Source: CBDBCK01 sp965203345 (GTDB lineage Bacteria; Chloroflexota; Dehalococcoidia; Lucifugimonadales; Lucifugimonadaceae). Taken from it: a stretch of DNA of 64,000 nucleotides. The notes beneath the pieces are model-generated. The model was not told the DNA's origin. It worked only from the letters and a program-made list of their open reading frames with translations, and ran no database searches. The stretch lies in contig CBDBCK010000028.1 in assembly GCA_965203345.1 (NCBI GenBank), positions 682,001 to 746,000 of the forward strand. Reading direction: 5' to 3'. Numbering within the stretch: the first letter of the stretch is position 1; each line of letters starts with the position of its first letter. Shown piece after piece: positions 18,407 through 27,215 of this stretch. The position numbers and the translations under genes are program-made.

Positions 18407-18710
18407 GATATTCTCCTTCGTTCGCCTTATAGCTCGTATAACCATTAAGAGAGCAGTAGACAGCTTTTTGCAGTGTATAGCTACAACTGTGTAAGACTCG
18501 ACTCCTTACTATCTATGTACCTTGTGCATAATTATAAAACAATACAAGGTATCATATATTATATAGATGTATTGGCAACCACTGTTTTATGGTCGTCAAT
18601 ATCTGTTGTTCAAAGGGATATTTCCGGATTTATCCTGACTCTTCTAGAGTTACTCTCCGGATTTTATAACCGAATTTTATAACCGAACGTAGCGGAGGAA
18701 TGGAGGAGGT
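18407..18710 (+). promoter_or_regulatory. Divergent intergenic region with inverted repeat
   Basis: This AT-rich 304-base region separates the minus-strand propeller gene from the plus-strand NYN gene and should hold both promoters. It contains an eight-base inverted repeat TACCTTGT/ACAAGGTA (18518-18525 and 18544-18551) around an 18-base AT-rich spacer, which could be a regulator site. I see no gene in it. Confidence 0.4.
18661..18686 (+). repeat. Perfect 13-base tandem duplication
   Basis: ATTTTATAACCGA occurs twice back to back (18661-18673 and 18674-18686), about 10 bases before the GGAGG site of the NYN gene at 18711. It may be a slippage product or a doubled binding site in the 5' leader. 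Confidence 0.85.
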
Positions 18711-20135
18711 ATGACTGCGAATCCTGCGGATGTTGAGGCGCTTAAAGTCAATGAGCGCGTTATGGTGTTTATAGACGGGAGCAACTTTTATCACGCTTTG
18801 GATAATGTTTGCGGCAGGCACGACGTAAATTTTGAGCGTTTTGTAGCAAAATTAACAGGCTCAAGAAATCTGCGTCGGACATATTACTATACAGTGAAGC
18901 AGATTCCTGAATCGGGTGCAATAACTGTTACTGAGCAAGAGAAATTCATCCGATTACTGCAGACAGTCCCGTATATGGAGGTACGCATGGGTGTATCGAA
19001 ATTGCGAGGAGGGGAGATGGTGGAGAAGGGGGTGGACGTTATGATTGCTACAGATATAGTGGTGAACGCTTTCAGAGACAACTACGATACCGCTATACTT
19101 GTAAGCGGGGACGCTGACTTTTTCCCAGCTTTGCAGGCGTCCAAAGATCTAGGTAGGCATATAGAGGTCGCATCGTTTGACGCTAACTCTTCGGTGGAAT
19201 CTTTGCAAGTCGCAGATGTTGATGTTAAGCTCAACAGGAGCTATTTTCAAGGGCTTTGGGTGAATGCATCGGGTAAGCAAACTAAGCAAGCGTCAAAGGG
19301 AAAGGAACCAGTACACAAGTTGAAGGATCATCCTACTTCTGCAGAAGAGGATAAAAACCTCGTGAATTCGTCCCAGTCAGATAATTCAAAAAATGGTTCT
19401 GGAAAATCCCGGCGTAAGCAGGTCACACGTTCTACTACGAAGACGACGACTTCAGCTTCCAATGACCAACACGATCAGGAAACTAAGGAAAAAAATATAG
19501 CAGATGCTGATTTTTCTGTACCATCCAGTAAGATCAAAAAAGGTGATCCTGATCTGAAGGTTTCCGATACACGCAGATCGGCCACTAAGTCTGCCCCTAA
19601 TGATTCTGATTCGACTCAGACTGCAAAATCGTCTGGTAAAGAAGCGAGCCTGAACTCTTCGCCTTTAGGTTCCGGCAAGAATAAAAAAACAACCAAGACG
19701 GTTTCCCGTACGCGCAGGTCTGTTGTTAAGTCCGACGGTTCGAGTTCGTCACATAGTACCAAATCGTCTGATGAGGAGGCGATATCAACTTCTTCACCTT
19801 CAGTGTCTGGTTCTGGGAAGAAGGTGACTCAGGCGGTTTCACGTAAGCCCAAATCTACTACGAAGTCAGATTCCGCCGTATCTGCCCCGGTTAACGCCAC
19901 TCAAGAGAGCTTAAGCCTAACCTACTCGGAAACGTCGTCTGATTCCACAGGTAACAGCGCGACTCGGAAGCCTTCCCGTCGGCGAAAGCAGTCCGATGAT
20001 AAGAATAAGGCGGTGCCTTCTCGCTCTTCCAAAGCTTCTGTCGCTGATTCCGTCAAGAAACGGTCAAAGGAGAACGAAACTCCCTCATCAAACCGGAACG
20101 GTCGCAAACTAATCTCAAGCCGTAACTCGACTTGA
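18711..20135 (+). CDS. NYN-domain protein with long repetitive disordered tail
   Basis: The 474-residue protein has two parts. Residues 1-180 form a NYN ribonuclease-like domain: VMVFIDGSNFYHAL near 18-31, KGVDVMIATDIV near 106-117, and AILVSGDADFFPAL near 127-140, with all acidic residues present. Residues 190-474 are low-complexity Ser/Thr/Lys/Arg-rich and probably disordered. They contain imperfect repeats of about 45 residues, each with a basic (S/D)(T/R)-R-(R/K)-(S/P) cluster, a TKS element and an acidic SSDEE or SGKEA patch. Such tails often bind RNA. ATG has a strong GGAGG site. It is paralogous in domain to 16181-16816. RNA processing is likely, but no specific target can be named. 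Confidence 0.85.
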   Translation: MTANPADVEALKVNERVMVFIDGSNFYHALDNVCGRHDVNFERFVAKLTGSRNLRRTYYYTVKQIPESGAITVTEQEKFIRLLQTVPYMEVRMGVSKLRGGEMVEKGVDVMIATDIVVNAFRDNYDTAILVSGDADFFPALQASKDLGRHIEVASFDANSSVESLQVADVDVKLNRSYFQGLWVNASGKQTKQASKGKEPVHKLKDHPTSAEEDKNLVNSSQSDNSKNGSGKSRRKQVTRSTTKTTTSASNDQHDQETKEKNIADADFSVPSSKIKKGDPDLKVSDTRRSATKSAPNDSDSTQTAKSSGKEASLNSSPLGSGKNKKTTKTVSRTRRSVVKSDGSSSSHSTKSSDEEAISTSSPSVSGSGKKVTQAVSRKPKSTTKSDSAVSAPVNATQESLSLTYSETSSDSTGNSATRKPSRRRKQSDDKNKAVPSRSSKASVADSVKKRSKENETPSSNRNGRKLISSRNST

Positions 20136-20324
20136 CTCTGGGTTGATATTCATACTCGGCACGTCGTTAGGAATTTTTAGCGGGTTGGCAAGCGGATGAC
20201 CAATTCAACTGTCTTAAAGGGGTAGTTTTACGAAAAGTCTTTTAGGTAATGTTTAATCAGAACATTATGAATTAACGCGCGGCTGCGGTTTACTTGAAGT
20301 GTTGCGCATTTGCGAGGAACGGAT

Positions 20325-21470
20325 ATGAAGTTTTCTGTGTTTATGATGCCGTTGCATTTACCTTCGGAAAACCCCTCTTTAGCACTTGAACGGGATATAC
20401 GGATGATAGATAGGTGTGAAGACTTGGGGTTTGACGAGTTTTTTATCGGCGAGCATCATAGCGCGGGCTGGGAAACTATATCGAACCCCGAAATGGTTTT
20501 GGCAAAGGCCTCTGTAACTGCTAAAAGGATTAAGCTGGGCTCTTCAATGGTATCTTTGCCGTTTCATCATCCTTTTCACGTTGCGGAGCGGTTCACTCTT
20601 CTCGACCACTTAGTGCAAGGGCGAGCGGTGCTTGGTGTCGGACCTTGTAGTTTACCCTCCGACGTTAAGCTGTTTGGGGTACCTTCATCCGAACTTCGGC
20701 CTCGTTTGGCTGAATCACTTGACATTATAGTGCGTCTTTTGGAGGCGGATAAGCCTATAAGTTACGACGGACGCTTCTGGCAGCTCAAAGATATGGCTTT
20801 GCAGCTGCGCTCTTACCAGATGCCGCGAATGAAACTGGCTCTAGCGTCCATAGGAGGGCGCAGCACGCTTGATATTGCGGCCAAATACGAAACGATTCTA
20901 TTTTCACTGGCAGGTGGGATGCCTAAGAGTGCCGTCCCCCTTTCTGAACAGTGGGCGGTAATTGAAGAGATGGCACAGCGGCACGGTACGTCGCCGTCCC
21001 GCCAAGATTGGAGGATAGTTACTTACATTCATTTGGCAGAGACTCGCGAGAAGGCGTGGGAAGAGGCGTCCAGAGGGATTGAGAGGGATGTACATCAATA
21101 TTTTTACACGGTAAACGGTACTGCCCAATGGCTCTCGTCGCCTGATCAAGATCCTAGCACGCTTACAGCTCAGCAAATAGCCGCGCATCGACGTTGGATA
21201 GTCGGGACGCCGGATGACGCAATAGAGTGGACTGAAGCGATGTTGAAGGAAACTGGGGGCTTCGGAGGAATGATGGTTACCGCCCATGAATGGATGGGGC
21301 AGGCAGCTATATCAAACTCTCTGGAGTTGTTCGCCCGCTACGTTATGCCATATTTGCGCGGGCACACCTTACCTTTGGTAACTTCCTGGGAACGTACCAA
21401 AAGAGATGCGGCCGAAGGAACCTTACCTATTCAGAGACCTGGCCTCAGCCCCGAGAAGCGATCCTCATGA
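20325..21470 (+). CDS. LLM-class flavin-dependent monooxygenase
   Basis: The 381-residue luciferase-like (F420 or FMN dependent) TIM-barrel protein has the typical opening LGFDEFFIGEHHS near residues 38-50 and the LGSSMVSLPFHHPFHVAERF segment near 75-94. It also has GRAVLGVGPCSLPSDVKLFG near 104-123 and VGTPDDAIEW near the C-terminus. Members oxidise alkanes, sulfonates, terpenes or aromatic substrates with a reduced flavin supplied by a separate reductase. ATG at 20325 follows GAGGA at seven bases; a TTG at 20310 is less likely. Its stop overlaps the next gene as ATGA. The flavin reductase gene at 39590 is distant but could serve it. Confidence 0.9.
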   Translation: MKFSVFMMPLHLPSENPSLALERDIRMIDRCEDLGFDEFFIGEHHSAGWETISNPEMVLAKASVTAKRIKLGSSMVSLPFHHPFHVAERFTLLDHLVQGRAVLGVGPCSLPSDVKLFGVPSSELRPRLAESLDIIVRLLEADKPISYDGRFWQLKDMALQLRSYQMPRMKLALASIGGRSTLDIAAKYETILFSLAGGMPKSAVPLSEQWAVIEEMAQRHGTSPSRQDWRIVTYIHLAETREKAWEEASRGIERDVHQYFYTVNGTAQWLSSPDQDPSTLTAQQIAAHRRWIVGTPDDAIEWTEAMLKETGGFGGMMVTAHEWMGQAAISNSLELFARYVMPYLRGHTLPLVTSWERTKRDAAEGTLPIQRPGLSPEKRSS

Positions 21471-22102
21471 CCAGTTCCATTGCAAGACAACCGGTAACTC
21501 CCGAAGATCTACGCTATAGCTCGCGCTTGGCCGTAGAGGCGATGGAATCTCTGACGGACACCCAATGGAATGGTAAGACAGTGGGCTTGGATTGGACTAG
21601 GCTGCGGACTGCGGGGCACGTGTTGGAAGCTTACGGCTACTGCATAGTCAATGCTGTGAACCGTTCTACCAGGAGTATTTCTCGGATTTTCCGTGTTCCT
21701 TTGGACGCGAAGCCTAGTGAGATAACAGAGGCATTGCCGCTTTGGGCAGAGGTTCTGTTACAGGCAGCGGTAGGAATGCCGGAAGGAACGCGAGGGACGC
21801 ATCGCTGGGGTAAAGTAGATTCAGAAGGGTATCTGGCGATAGGGTGCGTGGAGGCGTTACTGCACGTCTACGATGTTCTAGAGGGAATTTCTTCTTCATT
21901 TGAAGTGCCTGAACCGCTCACGAATCGTCTTATTTCCCGGCTCTTCCCTTGGGTAGATGCTGACGGAGACGCTTGGCAAAGACTACTCTGGGCCACGGGC
22001 CGTAATGAGTTGCCCGGTAAGCCTTCTATGAGTGGATCCTGGGCTTGGCATTGTGCACCTTTAGAGGATTGGGACGGCTCTACGTCTGCGGGTGGGGGAT
22101 AG
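21467..22102 (+). CDS. DinB/maleylpyruvate-isomerase-like (MDMPI) protein
   Basis: The 211-residue protein resembles the four-helix DinB/MDMPI superfamily. It has a helix with a potential metal His (LRTAGHVLEAYGY, residues about 46-58) and a second ECV-ALLHVYDVLEG-like segment near 125-140. The C-terminal WATGRNELPGKP is typical of mycothiol-dependent maleylpyruvate-isomerase-like proteins. Some members are thiol-transferases; the function here is unknown. The ATG overlaps the stop of the LLM monooxygenase (ATGA), so the two are probably co-translated and may handle the same substrate. The open frame extends upstream inside the LLM gene, but that part is out of context. Confidence 0.78.
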   Translation: MTSSIARQPVTPEDLRYSSRLAVEAMESLTDTQWNGKTVGLDWTRLRTAGHVLEAYGYCIVNAVNRSTRSISRIFRVPLDAKPSEITEALPLWAEVLLQAAVGMPEGTRGTHRWGKVDSEGYLAIGCVEALLHVYDVLEGISSSFEVPEPLTNRLISRLFPWVDADGDAWQRLLWATGRNELPGKPSMSGSWAWHCAPLEDWDGSTSAGGG

Positions 22103-22276
22103 TGAGAGGGGTTGGTCGGTAGACGAGGCCGAGTTTTTAATTTTAAGTTGAATTGACGGCGAGGAATTGGTTGTAGGATAAGTCAGAGCGTCTGTACAAA
22201 AGAATGTATCTGTTCCAGATACTAGAAGGTAAGTACGTATGATTGATCAGTCAAACTTTGGTATAAGGAGGGCTAT

Positions 22277-23077
22277 ATGTCCGATAAAAATAAGAAGGTA
22301 CTGATTACCGGAGGCGCAGGGCTGATAGGCTCTGTACTCATAAAACGCTTAGGTGGGCTTTACACGTTGTCGTCTTTGGATTTAAAAGAGGTGGACGGCG
22401 TGCGTTCTTTTATTGGGGACTTGTCTGATATAGACTCAATAATGCCTGCGTTCAATGAGCAGGATGTAGTGGTGCATCTTGCAGCAGACAGACGGATGTA
22501 CTCCGATTGGGAGTCAAACTTGAAGAACAATTTTCAAGGGACCTACAACGTATTTGAGGCGGCTAGAAGGTGTGGGGTCGGTCGGGTGGTTTTCGCGTCA
22601 TCTAATCACGCGACGGGTGGATTCTATTTGGATGAGCCTTGGAAGGCGATTCGTGACGGGGATTTCGGTTCTTTGAAGGAGGGGGGTTATCAACTTATTG
22701 ATGAATCTTGTCGAATAAGGCCCGATGGTTACTACGGCACAGCGAAGGCTTTCGGCGAGGCTCTGGGTAGTTACTACTCCGATTATCATGACGTTAGCTC
22801 CATCCATCTGCGTATAGGTTGGGTCATATCGGACGACGATCCCACTTTCAATCCATACGCTCTCTCCTTGTGGCTGAGCCATCGAGACTGCGCCCAAATA
22901 GTACAGCGTTCAATAGACGCTCCGCCTTCAGTGAATTACGACATCTTTTATGCTACGTCTGATAACAAATGGAAGATATTCGATATAAGCCGGTCTAAAG
23001 AGATTTTGGACTATCGTCCAAAAGACCAAGCACTAGATAAATGGACTCCGCGGGAACCCCGCGAACTAGATCGATAA
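22277..23077 (+). CDS. NAD-dependent epimerase/dehydratase, uronate-dehydrogenase-like
   Basis: The 266-residue extended short-chain dehydrogenase has VLITGGAGLIGSVLIKRL for cofactor binding at residues 8-25, and VVHLAADRRM near 66. The conserved FASSNHATGGF near 110 resembles uronate dehydrogenases, where a similar SSNH segment precedes the active site. YYGTAKAFGE (Tyr-x3-Lys) is near 152. Uronate dehydrogenase oxidises glucuronate or galacturonate to the aldaric lactone. AAGGAGG lies just before ATG. The substrate is by resemblance only. Confidence 0.85.
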   Translation: MSDKNKKVLITGGAGLIGSVLIKRLGGLYTLSSLDLKEVDGVRSFIGDLSDIDSIMPAFNEQDVVVHLAADRRMYSDWESNLKNNFQGTYNVFEAARRCGVGRVVFASSNHATGGFYLDEPWKAIRDGDFGSLKEGGYQLIDESCRIRPDGYYGTAKAFGEALGSYYSDYHDVSSIHLRIGWVISDDDPTFNPYALSLWLSHRDCAQIVQRSIDAPPSVNYDIFYATSDNKWKIFDISRSKEILDYRPKDQALDKWTPREPRELDR

Positions 23078-23240
23078 TCTGCGTGATTTAGAGAATCGCG
23101 CAAATCAGTGGCTGCTGATATGAAACTCTTCTTGTTTTGTGAAGTGGCCACCTTAAATCCGCACTGCAGCTTAGAGAGTTTTCCAAGACCTAACGTACGT
23201 AATGCGCGGTTAATCTACCAGGACGACGGTTAACTTTTAT

Positions 23241-24179
23241 ATGGAAGCCGACGCAGCGGTCTATAGGTGGATACTGCCAGCCTTGGCAAGCCCAGCGATA
23301 TACGCGGTCGTAACAGTTGGGGATAAGGTAATTCTAGACAAGACTGGGATACGTCTTTCGCCTTTCTTACTGTTTATAGGTGTGAGTCAAGGGATAGCTG
23401 CCGCCGTTATTCTGTCCATCACTGGTCTGCCAGACGTCTCGTTTGCGGCTTTGGCAGGATCTTATGTAGGGGGGTTGATATGGAGTGTGGCGCTTATGCT
23501 GCTCTTTTTTACCTTGAAACGGGAGGATGTATCCAGAGTAACACCGGTGTGGCAGATGTCGCCTATATTTGCCGCGCTCTTCGCGGTGGCTATACTTGGG
23601 GAGCGTGTGTCCGGCACTGATTGGCTAGCTATTTCCCTCGTAGTGTCTGGGGCAAGTCTCCTTACCTTTCAGAAGAGTCCGGAGGTCGCAGGTGGAATAG
23701 GTCGCGGTCTTGTGTTTAAACGTCCTCTGATCGTTGTTCTTGGAGGAGCGATAATTATAGGCTTGGCTCAGAATTTCCTTAAGATAGGAGCAGATGAGCT
23801 GACCGTATGGGAGAACTTAGGTGTCAGAGCTGCTGGTCTGGCTACTGGTATGATTATCTCATTTGGCAGGATCAGAAACTTTACCGACCTGGTTCGTTTT
23901 CTACTATCTGGACGTTGGGGTGGCGCCCTGCTCATTTCGGAAGGCATGGGTCCATTTATAGGCAACGTATTCTTACTTCAAGCTCTCTCTCTAGGCGCGG
24001 TCTCTCTGGTGAGTGCCGTTCTTGGAACTCGACCTATATTTGTGCTTGCCCTTGTCCTTCTTATGGCTCGTTTTGCTTACGGCACACTACCAGAGAACAT
24101 GTCTCGCGGCGAAATAGCTTTAAAGACGGTCTCAACGGTGGCAATAGTGGTAGGCGTAACCATAATCGCTCTCTATTGA
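23241..24179 (+). CDS. EamA-family (drug/metabolite superfamily) transporter
   Basis: The 312-residue membrane protein has about ten hydrophobic helices in two five-helix halves. The WQMSPIFAALFAVAILGERV segment ends the first EamA half near residues 105-124, and a similar LGTRPIFVLALVLLMA segment lies in the second. DMT/EamA proteins export amino acids, nucleotides or metabolites. No neighbour fixes the substrate. The start is ATG with no strong ribosome binding site. Confidence 0.85.
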   Translation: MEADAAVYRWILPALASPAIYAVVTVGDKVILDKTGIRLSPFLLFIGVSQGIAAAVILSITGLPDVSFAALAGSYVGGLIWSVALMLLFFTLKREDVSRVTPVWQMSPIFAALFAVAILGERVSGTDWLAISLVVSGASLLTFQKSPEVAGGIGRGLVFKRPLIVVLGGAIIIGLAQNFLKIGADELTVWENLGVRAAGLATGMIISFGRIRNFTDLVRFLLSGRWGGALLISEGMGPFIGNVFLLQALSLGAVSLVSAVLGTRPIFVLALVLLMARFAYGTLPENMSRGEIALKTVSTVAIVVGVTIIALY

Positions 24180-24234
24180 TACCGTGAGGCGGTTTAATTT
24201 GACTGCGATTCGTAGACTTGGTAAGAATTAGGGA

Positions 24235-25959
24235 TTAGTGCGTTACAGCGCCTTTTGAAGCAGGCTGTACCAGTTTGATGTATTTAGCGAGTGTTCCCTT
24301 GCTGTATGAGGGCGGGCGCGGCGTCCAAGCCGATAAGCGATTTTTCATCTCTTCGTCACTTATGTGGACGTTCAGTTCAAACCTCTTCAAGTCTATTTCT
24401 ACTATATCTCCATCCTTTAGAGCGGCTATCGGCCCTCCCATTGCTGCTTCAGGCCCTACGTGTCCTATCATCGAGCCATGGGAGGCTCCAGAAAAACGAC
24501 CGTCTGTTATTAAGAACACCTTCTCGCCGAGTCCTTGACCAACCAATGCTCCGGTTATTGATAGCATCTCGCGCATGCCAGGCCCGCCCTTTGGCCCTTC
24601 GTAGCGTATTACTATAACGTCGCCTGGCCTTATAGATCTACTCTGTATCGCTGCCATCGCTTCCTCTTCTTGGTTGAACACCTTTACGGGGCCTGAGAAC
24701 TTCGCTCCGAACTGGTGCCCAGCCACCTTCAGGACGCATCCTTCTGGCGCAAGGTTGCCAAATAAGACTACTAATCCGCCCGTTTCTGACAACGGCGCAT
24801 CGGTTCTTTTCACTATCGTCTCTTCTGAATCGTCCGTCAACACATCCGCAAGGTTATCCTTGACTGTACGTCCTGTTACCGTCAGGCAGTTTTCATGAAT
24901 CAGTCCAGCTTCAAGCAACCTCTTCATAACCAGCGGTACTCCCCCGGGCTTGTCCAGATCGTACATGACGAACTTGCCCCCTGGTTTCATATCAGCTAGC
25001 AAGGGGGTACGCATGGAGATATTATGAATATCCCTGAGCGTCAAATCTATCCCCGCTTCATGCGCGATAGCAGGCAGATGGAGGGCGGTATTGGTAGAAC
25101 CGCCCATCGCAACTACTAATGTCACGGCGTTTTCAAAAGCCTCGCGCTTCAGGATATCGGAAGGTCTTATATCTTTGCGCAGTAACTCCATGACCGCTTC
25201 ACCTGCTTGACGTGAAGACGCTAACTTCCTTTGATCTACGTTGGGTTCGGAGGCTGACCCAGGCAAAGATAGCCCCAAAGCTTCTCCTATTGAGGACATA
25301 GTGTTTGCCGTGAACATACCTCCACAAGCACCCGGACCTGGGCATGCGCGAGTCTCAATGTTGCGTAGTTCTTCATCATCTATTTCGCCTGTTTGTCGCC
25401 TGCCTACCGCCTCAAACACGCTTTGTATCTGGAGAGTCTCATTCCTCCACCGACCGGGCAGTATTGATCCGGCGTAAACGAAGACAGCGGGTATGTTTAG
25501 GCGAGCTATCGCCATCATCGCTCCAGGGAGAGACTTATCACAGCCGGCCACGGCGACCAGTCCGTCGTAGCGCTCCGCAAAGCATACAGTTTCTATAGAG
25601 TCCGCTATTATTTCCCGTGATACTAAGGAGCCTTTCATACCTTCAGTGCCCATTGATATAGCGTCTGACACGGTGATGGTCCCGAACTCAAAAGGGGTAC
25701 CTCCGGCTGCTGAAACCCCTTGCTTTATCTGATTCGCAAGCGGTGCTATTCCGGAATTGCAGGGCGTAACCTCGTTATGCGTAGAGGCTACGCCAACGAA
25801 CGGGGCGTCTATATCCTTGTCGGTGAGCCCCATAGCGCGCATCATAGACCTGTGCGGAGCTCTGGCTATACCTTCCGTAGTCTCCCAAGATAGCCACTTG
25901 CCCGCCTGTCTCTGGCTTTGCTTTTTATCGGTGGCTTCCGATTTTGTGCGAAAGTTCAT
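24235..25959 (-). CDS. ilvD: Dihydroxy-acid dehydratase
   Basis: The 574-residue Fe-S enzyme converts 2,3-dihydroxy-3-methylvalerate or -isovalerate to the 2-oxo acids in isoleucine and valine synthesis. The family signature CDKSLPGAMMA lies near residue 137 and CPGPGACGGMFTANTMSS near 208, supplying the cluster and metal ligands. SDGRFSG-like DGRFSGASHGSMIGHVGPE lies near 487. The length is normal. It begins with a short polar leader. It lies just 53 bases downstream of the GNAT gene on the same strand; cimA is further upstream, so several branched-chain genes share this region. Confidence 0.96.
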   Translation of the reverse strand: MNFRTKSEATDKKQSQRQAGKWLSWETTEGIARAPHRSMMRAMGLTDKDIDAPFVGVASTHNEVTPCNSGIAPLANQIKQGVSAAGGTPFEFGTITVSDAISMGTEGMKGSLVSREIIADSIETVCFAERYDGLVAVAGCDKSLPGAMMAIARLNIPAVFVYAGSILPGRWRNETLQIQSVFEAVGRRQTGEIDDEELRNIETRACPGPGACGGMFTANTMSSIGEALGLSLPGSASEPNVDQRKLASSRQAGEAVMELLRKDIRPSDILKREAFENAVTLVVAMGGSTNTALHLPAIAHEAGIDLTLRDIHNISMRTPLLADMKPGGKFVMYDLDKPGGVPLVMKRLLEAGLIHENCLTVTGRTVKDNLADVLTDDSEETIVKRTDAPLSETGGLVVLFGNLAPEGCVLKVAGHQFGAKFSGPVKVFNQEEEAMAAIQSRSIRPGDVIVIRYEGPKGGPGMREMLSITGALVGQGLGEKVFLITDGRFSGASHGSMIGHVGPEAAMGGPIAALKDGDIVEIDLKRFELNVHISDEEMKNRLSAWTPRPPSYSKGTLAKYIKLVQPASKGAVTH

Positions 25960-26012
25960 GAAATTCCTCTTTTCTGTTGATTATTTACAATGTGCGCGGT
26001 GATACCTAATAT

Positions 26013-26855
26013 CTAACGCCTCGTCCTGCTTCGTCTCCGTCTTTGATTAAGCGCGAAGCGTGTAGGGCGCGTTAGTTTTTTGTGCTTAACTTTCGTTTGC
26101 TTGTGAGGAGAGATTCTCCTTTGAGACTGCAACGTACGCCTTGCGACCGTGTATAGAGAGCCGACTTTAGCACCTATTCCCGTCTGCTTATCGACAATTT
26201 CTTCAGCGTCCTTTATTGAAGAATCATCCGATTGTGGAGGGATGGTTCTATGTCGCCACATATACCATAAGCTTATGGATACTAGCTTATCTTCATCCAC
26301 GGTACAGAAACCAAAACGACTGTACAGGTCCCTTGCTTCCTCTGTGTCGGTCTCTAAGAATGACGCTACGCCGTCTTTATCAGCTTCATGTACAAATCTG
26401 CTTAAAAGAGCGGAAGCGACACCTTTTCTCCTCCAGTTTTTGTGAACGCCTAGTATCATCAAATGTCTATGCTCCCAACTTGGGTGTTTTCTTGCGTCGT
26501 TCCAAAAGGAAGGGGAAAATGCCTTCAGTTTCAGCGCACGTATAGCGTCCCACATCCCTAAGATACGGTTAACAAAAGTAGGAGTGCAGTAAGGTGTGTC
26601 CACGTGTTTCATCACTCCTACTATCTCGTTCTTTATGATAGCTATCCAAGCTCGAGTGTTAGGATTCCGGGCCATGTCTCTGTTCAGCAAGCGTATTGCT
26701 CCCGCAGGAGCTGACCCTCTGAACATCAACTTCACGAAAGGATTATCACGGAAAGACTCGTCAAGTAGCCTCTCTATATCATCTTCTTCACCCGGGAGAG
26801 CGAGTCTTACCTTTATACCGTCTTTGAGTTTGTGTTGACTGATGGTACTTCGCAT
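26013..26855 (-). CDS. GNAT-family N-acetyltransferase with basic tail
   Basis: The 280-residue protein has a GNAT fold. LMILGVHKNWRRKGVASALL near residues 130-149 is motif A with the acetyl-CoA-binding Arg/Gly-x-Gly/Ala loop. FLETDTEEARDLYSRFGF near 167-184 is motif B. The last 70 residues are strongly basic and probably disordered, ending RRRRSRTRR, unusual for a small acetyltransferase and suggesting nucleic-acid or ribosome contact. The IMPase-like protein at 30390-31352 has a similar basic end. Substrate unknown. Confidence 0.85.
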   Translation of the reverse strand: MRSTISQHKLKDGIKVRLALPGEEDDIERLLDESFRDNPFVKLMFRGSAPAGAIRLLNRDMARNPNTRAWIAIIKNEIVGVMKHVDTPYCTPTFVNRILGMWDAIRALKLKAFSPSFWNDARKHPSWEHRHLMILGVHKNWRRKGVASALLSRFVHEADKDGVASFLETDTEEARDLYSRFGFCTVDEDKLVSISLWYMWRHRTIPPQSDDSSIKDAEEIVDKQTGIGAKVGSLYTVARRTLQSQRRISPHKQTKVKHKKLTRPTRFALNQRRRRSRTRR

Positions 26856-27215
26856 AATCTAATCCTAGCCGGTGATTATTAAAGGAGAAGTGAAATTGTT
26901 ATTACTAAGCAATGATGCCCCGGGTCCACTAATCACAATTAGTGTTTTTCATATGCATAATTACTTGCCTGTCTTTTATTTATAAAGTTTATATCTATTA
27001 AAAAAGTCTTAAGAGAGTTATGATTCTCCTATTTCAGTGCTCATGATTTGTTAGTGGACCTGAATTCTCCGTTGGCAGTCTATATTTCATTAACCGTTCA
27101 TATTCTGTTAGATAAATATTCGAAGTTTTATCTCTCAATGTCGTCTCGTGACATATCCATTTGTATAAATTGTTTGACGCCCCTTGCAGGGCGTATCAAA
27201 TCCTCGCTTCTGCTT
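26856..27215. other. AT-rich spacer with distant inverted repeat
   Basis: No convincing gene lies in these 360 bases between cimA and the GNAT gene. A perfect ten-base inverted repeat GGTCCACTAA/TTAGTGGACC at 26923-26932 and 27051-27060 encloses 118 bases, and a small CTAAT/ATTAG hairpin sits at its left arm. The shape could be the remnant of a small mobile element, but no flanking target duplication is clear. Confidence 0.45.
27173..27200 (-). terminator. Hairpin after cimA
   Basis: ACGCCC and GGGCGT pair across a six-base loop, and the outer TTTG/CAAA adds pairs after a two-base bulge. It lies 16 bases past the cimA stop on the transcribed minus strand. No long U run follows, so it is a stable 3' hairpin and only a possible terminator. 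Confidence 0.4.

Noticed and set aside
21290..21466. Longer start for the DinB/MDMPI-like gene inside the LLM gene
   Set aside because: This is an out-of-frame overlap with a well-conserved coding region; the ATG at 21467 fits the stop overlap and family length.
24291..24617. Antisense ORFs of ilvD
   Set aside because: Opposite-strand frames in a strongly conserved gene with no signals of their own.
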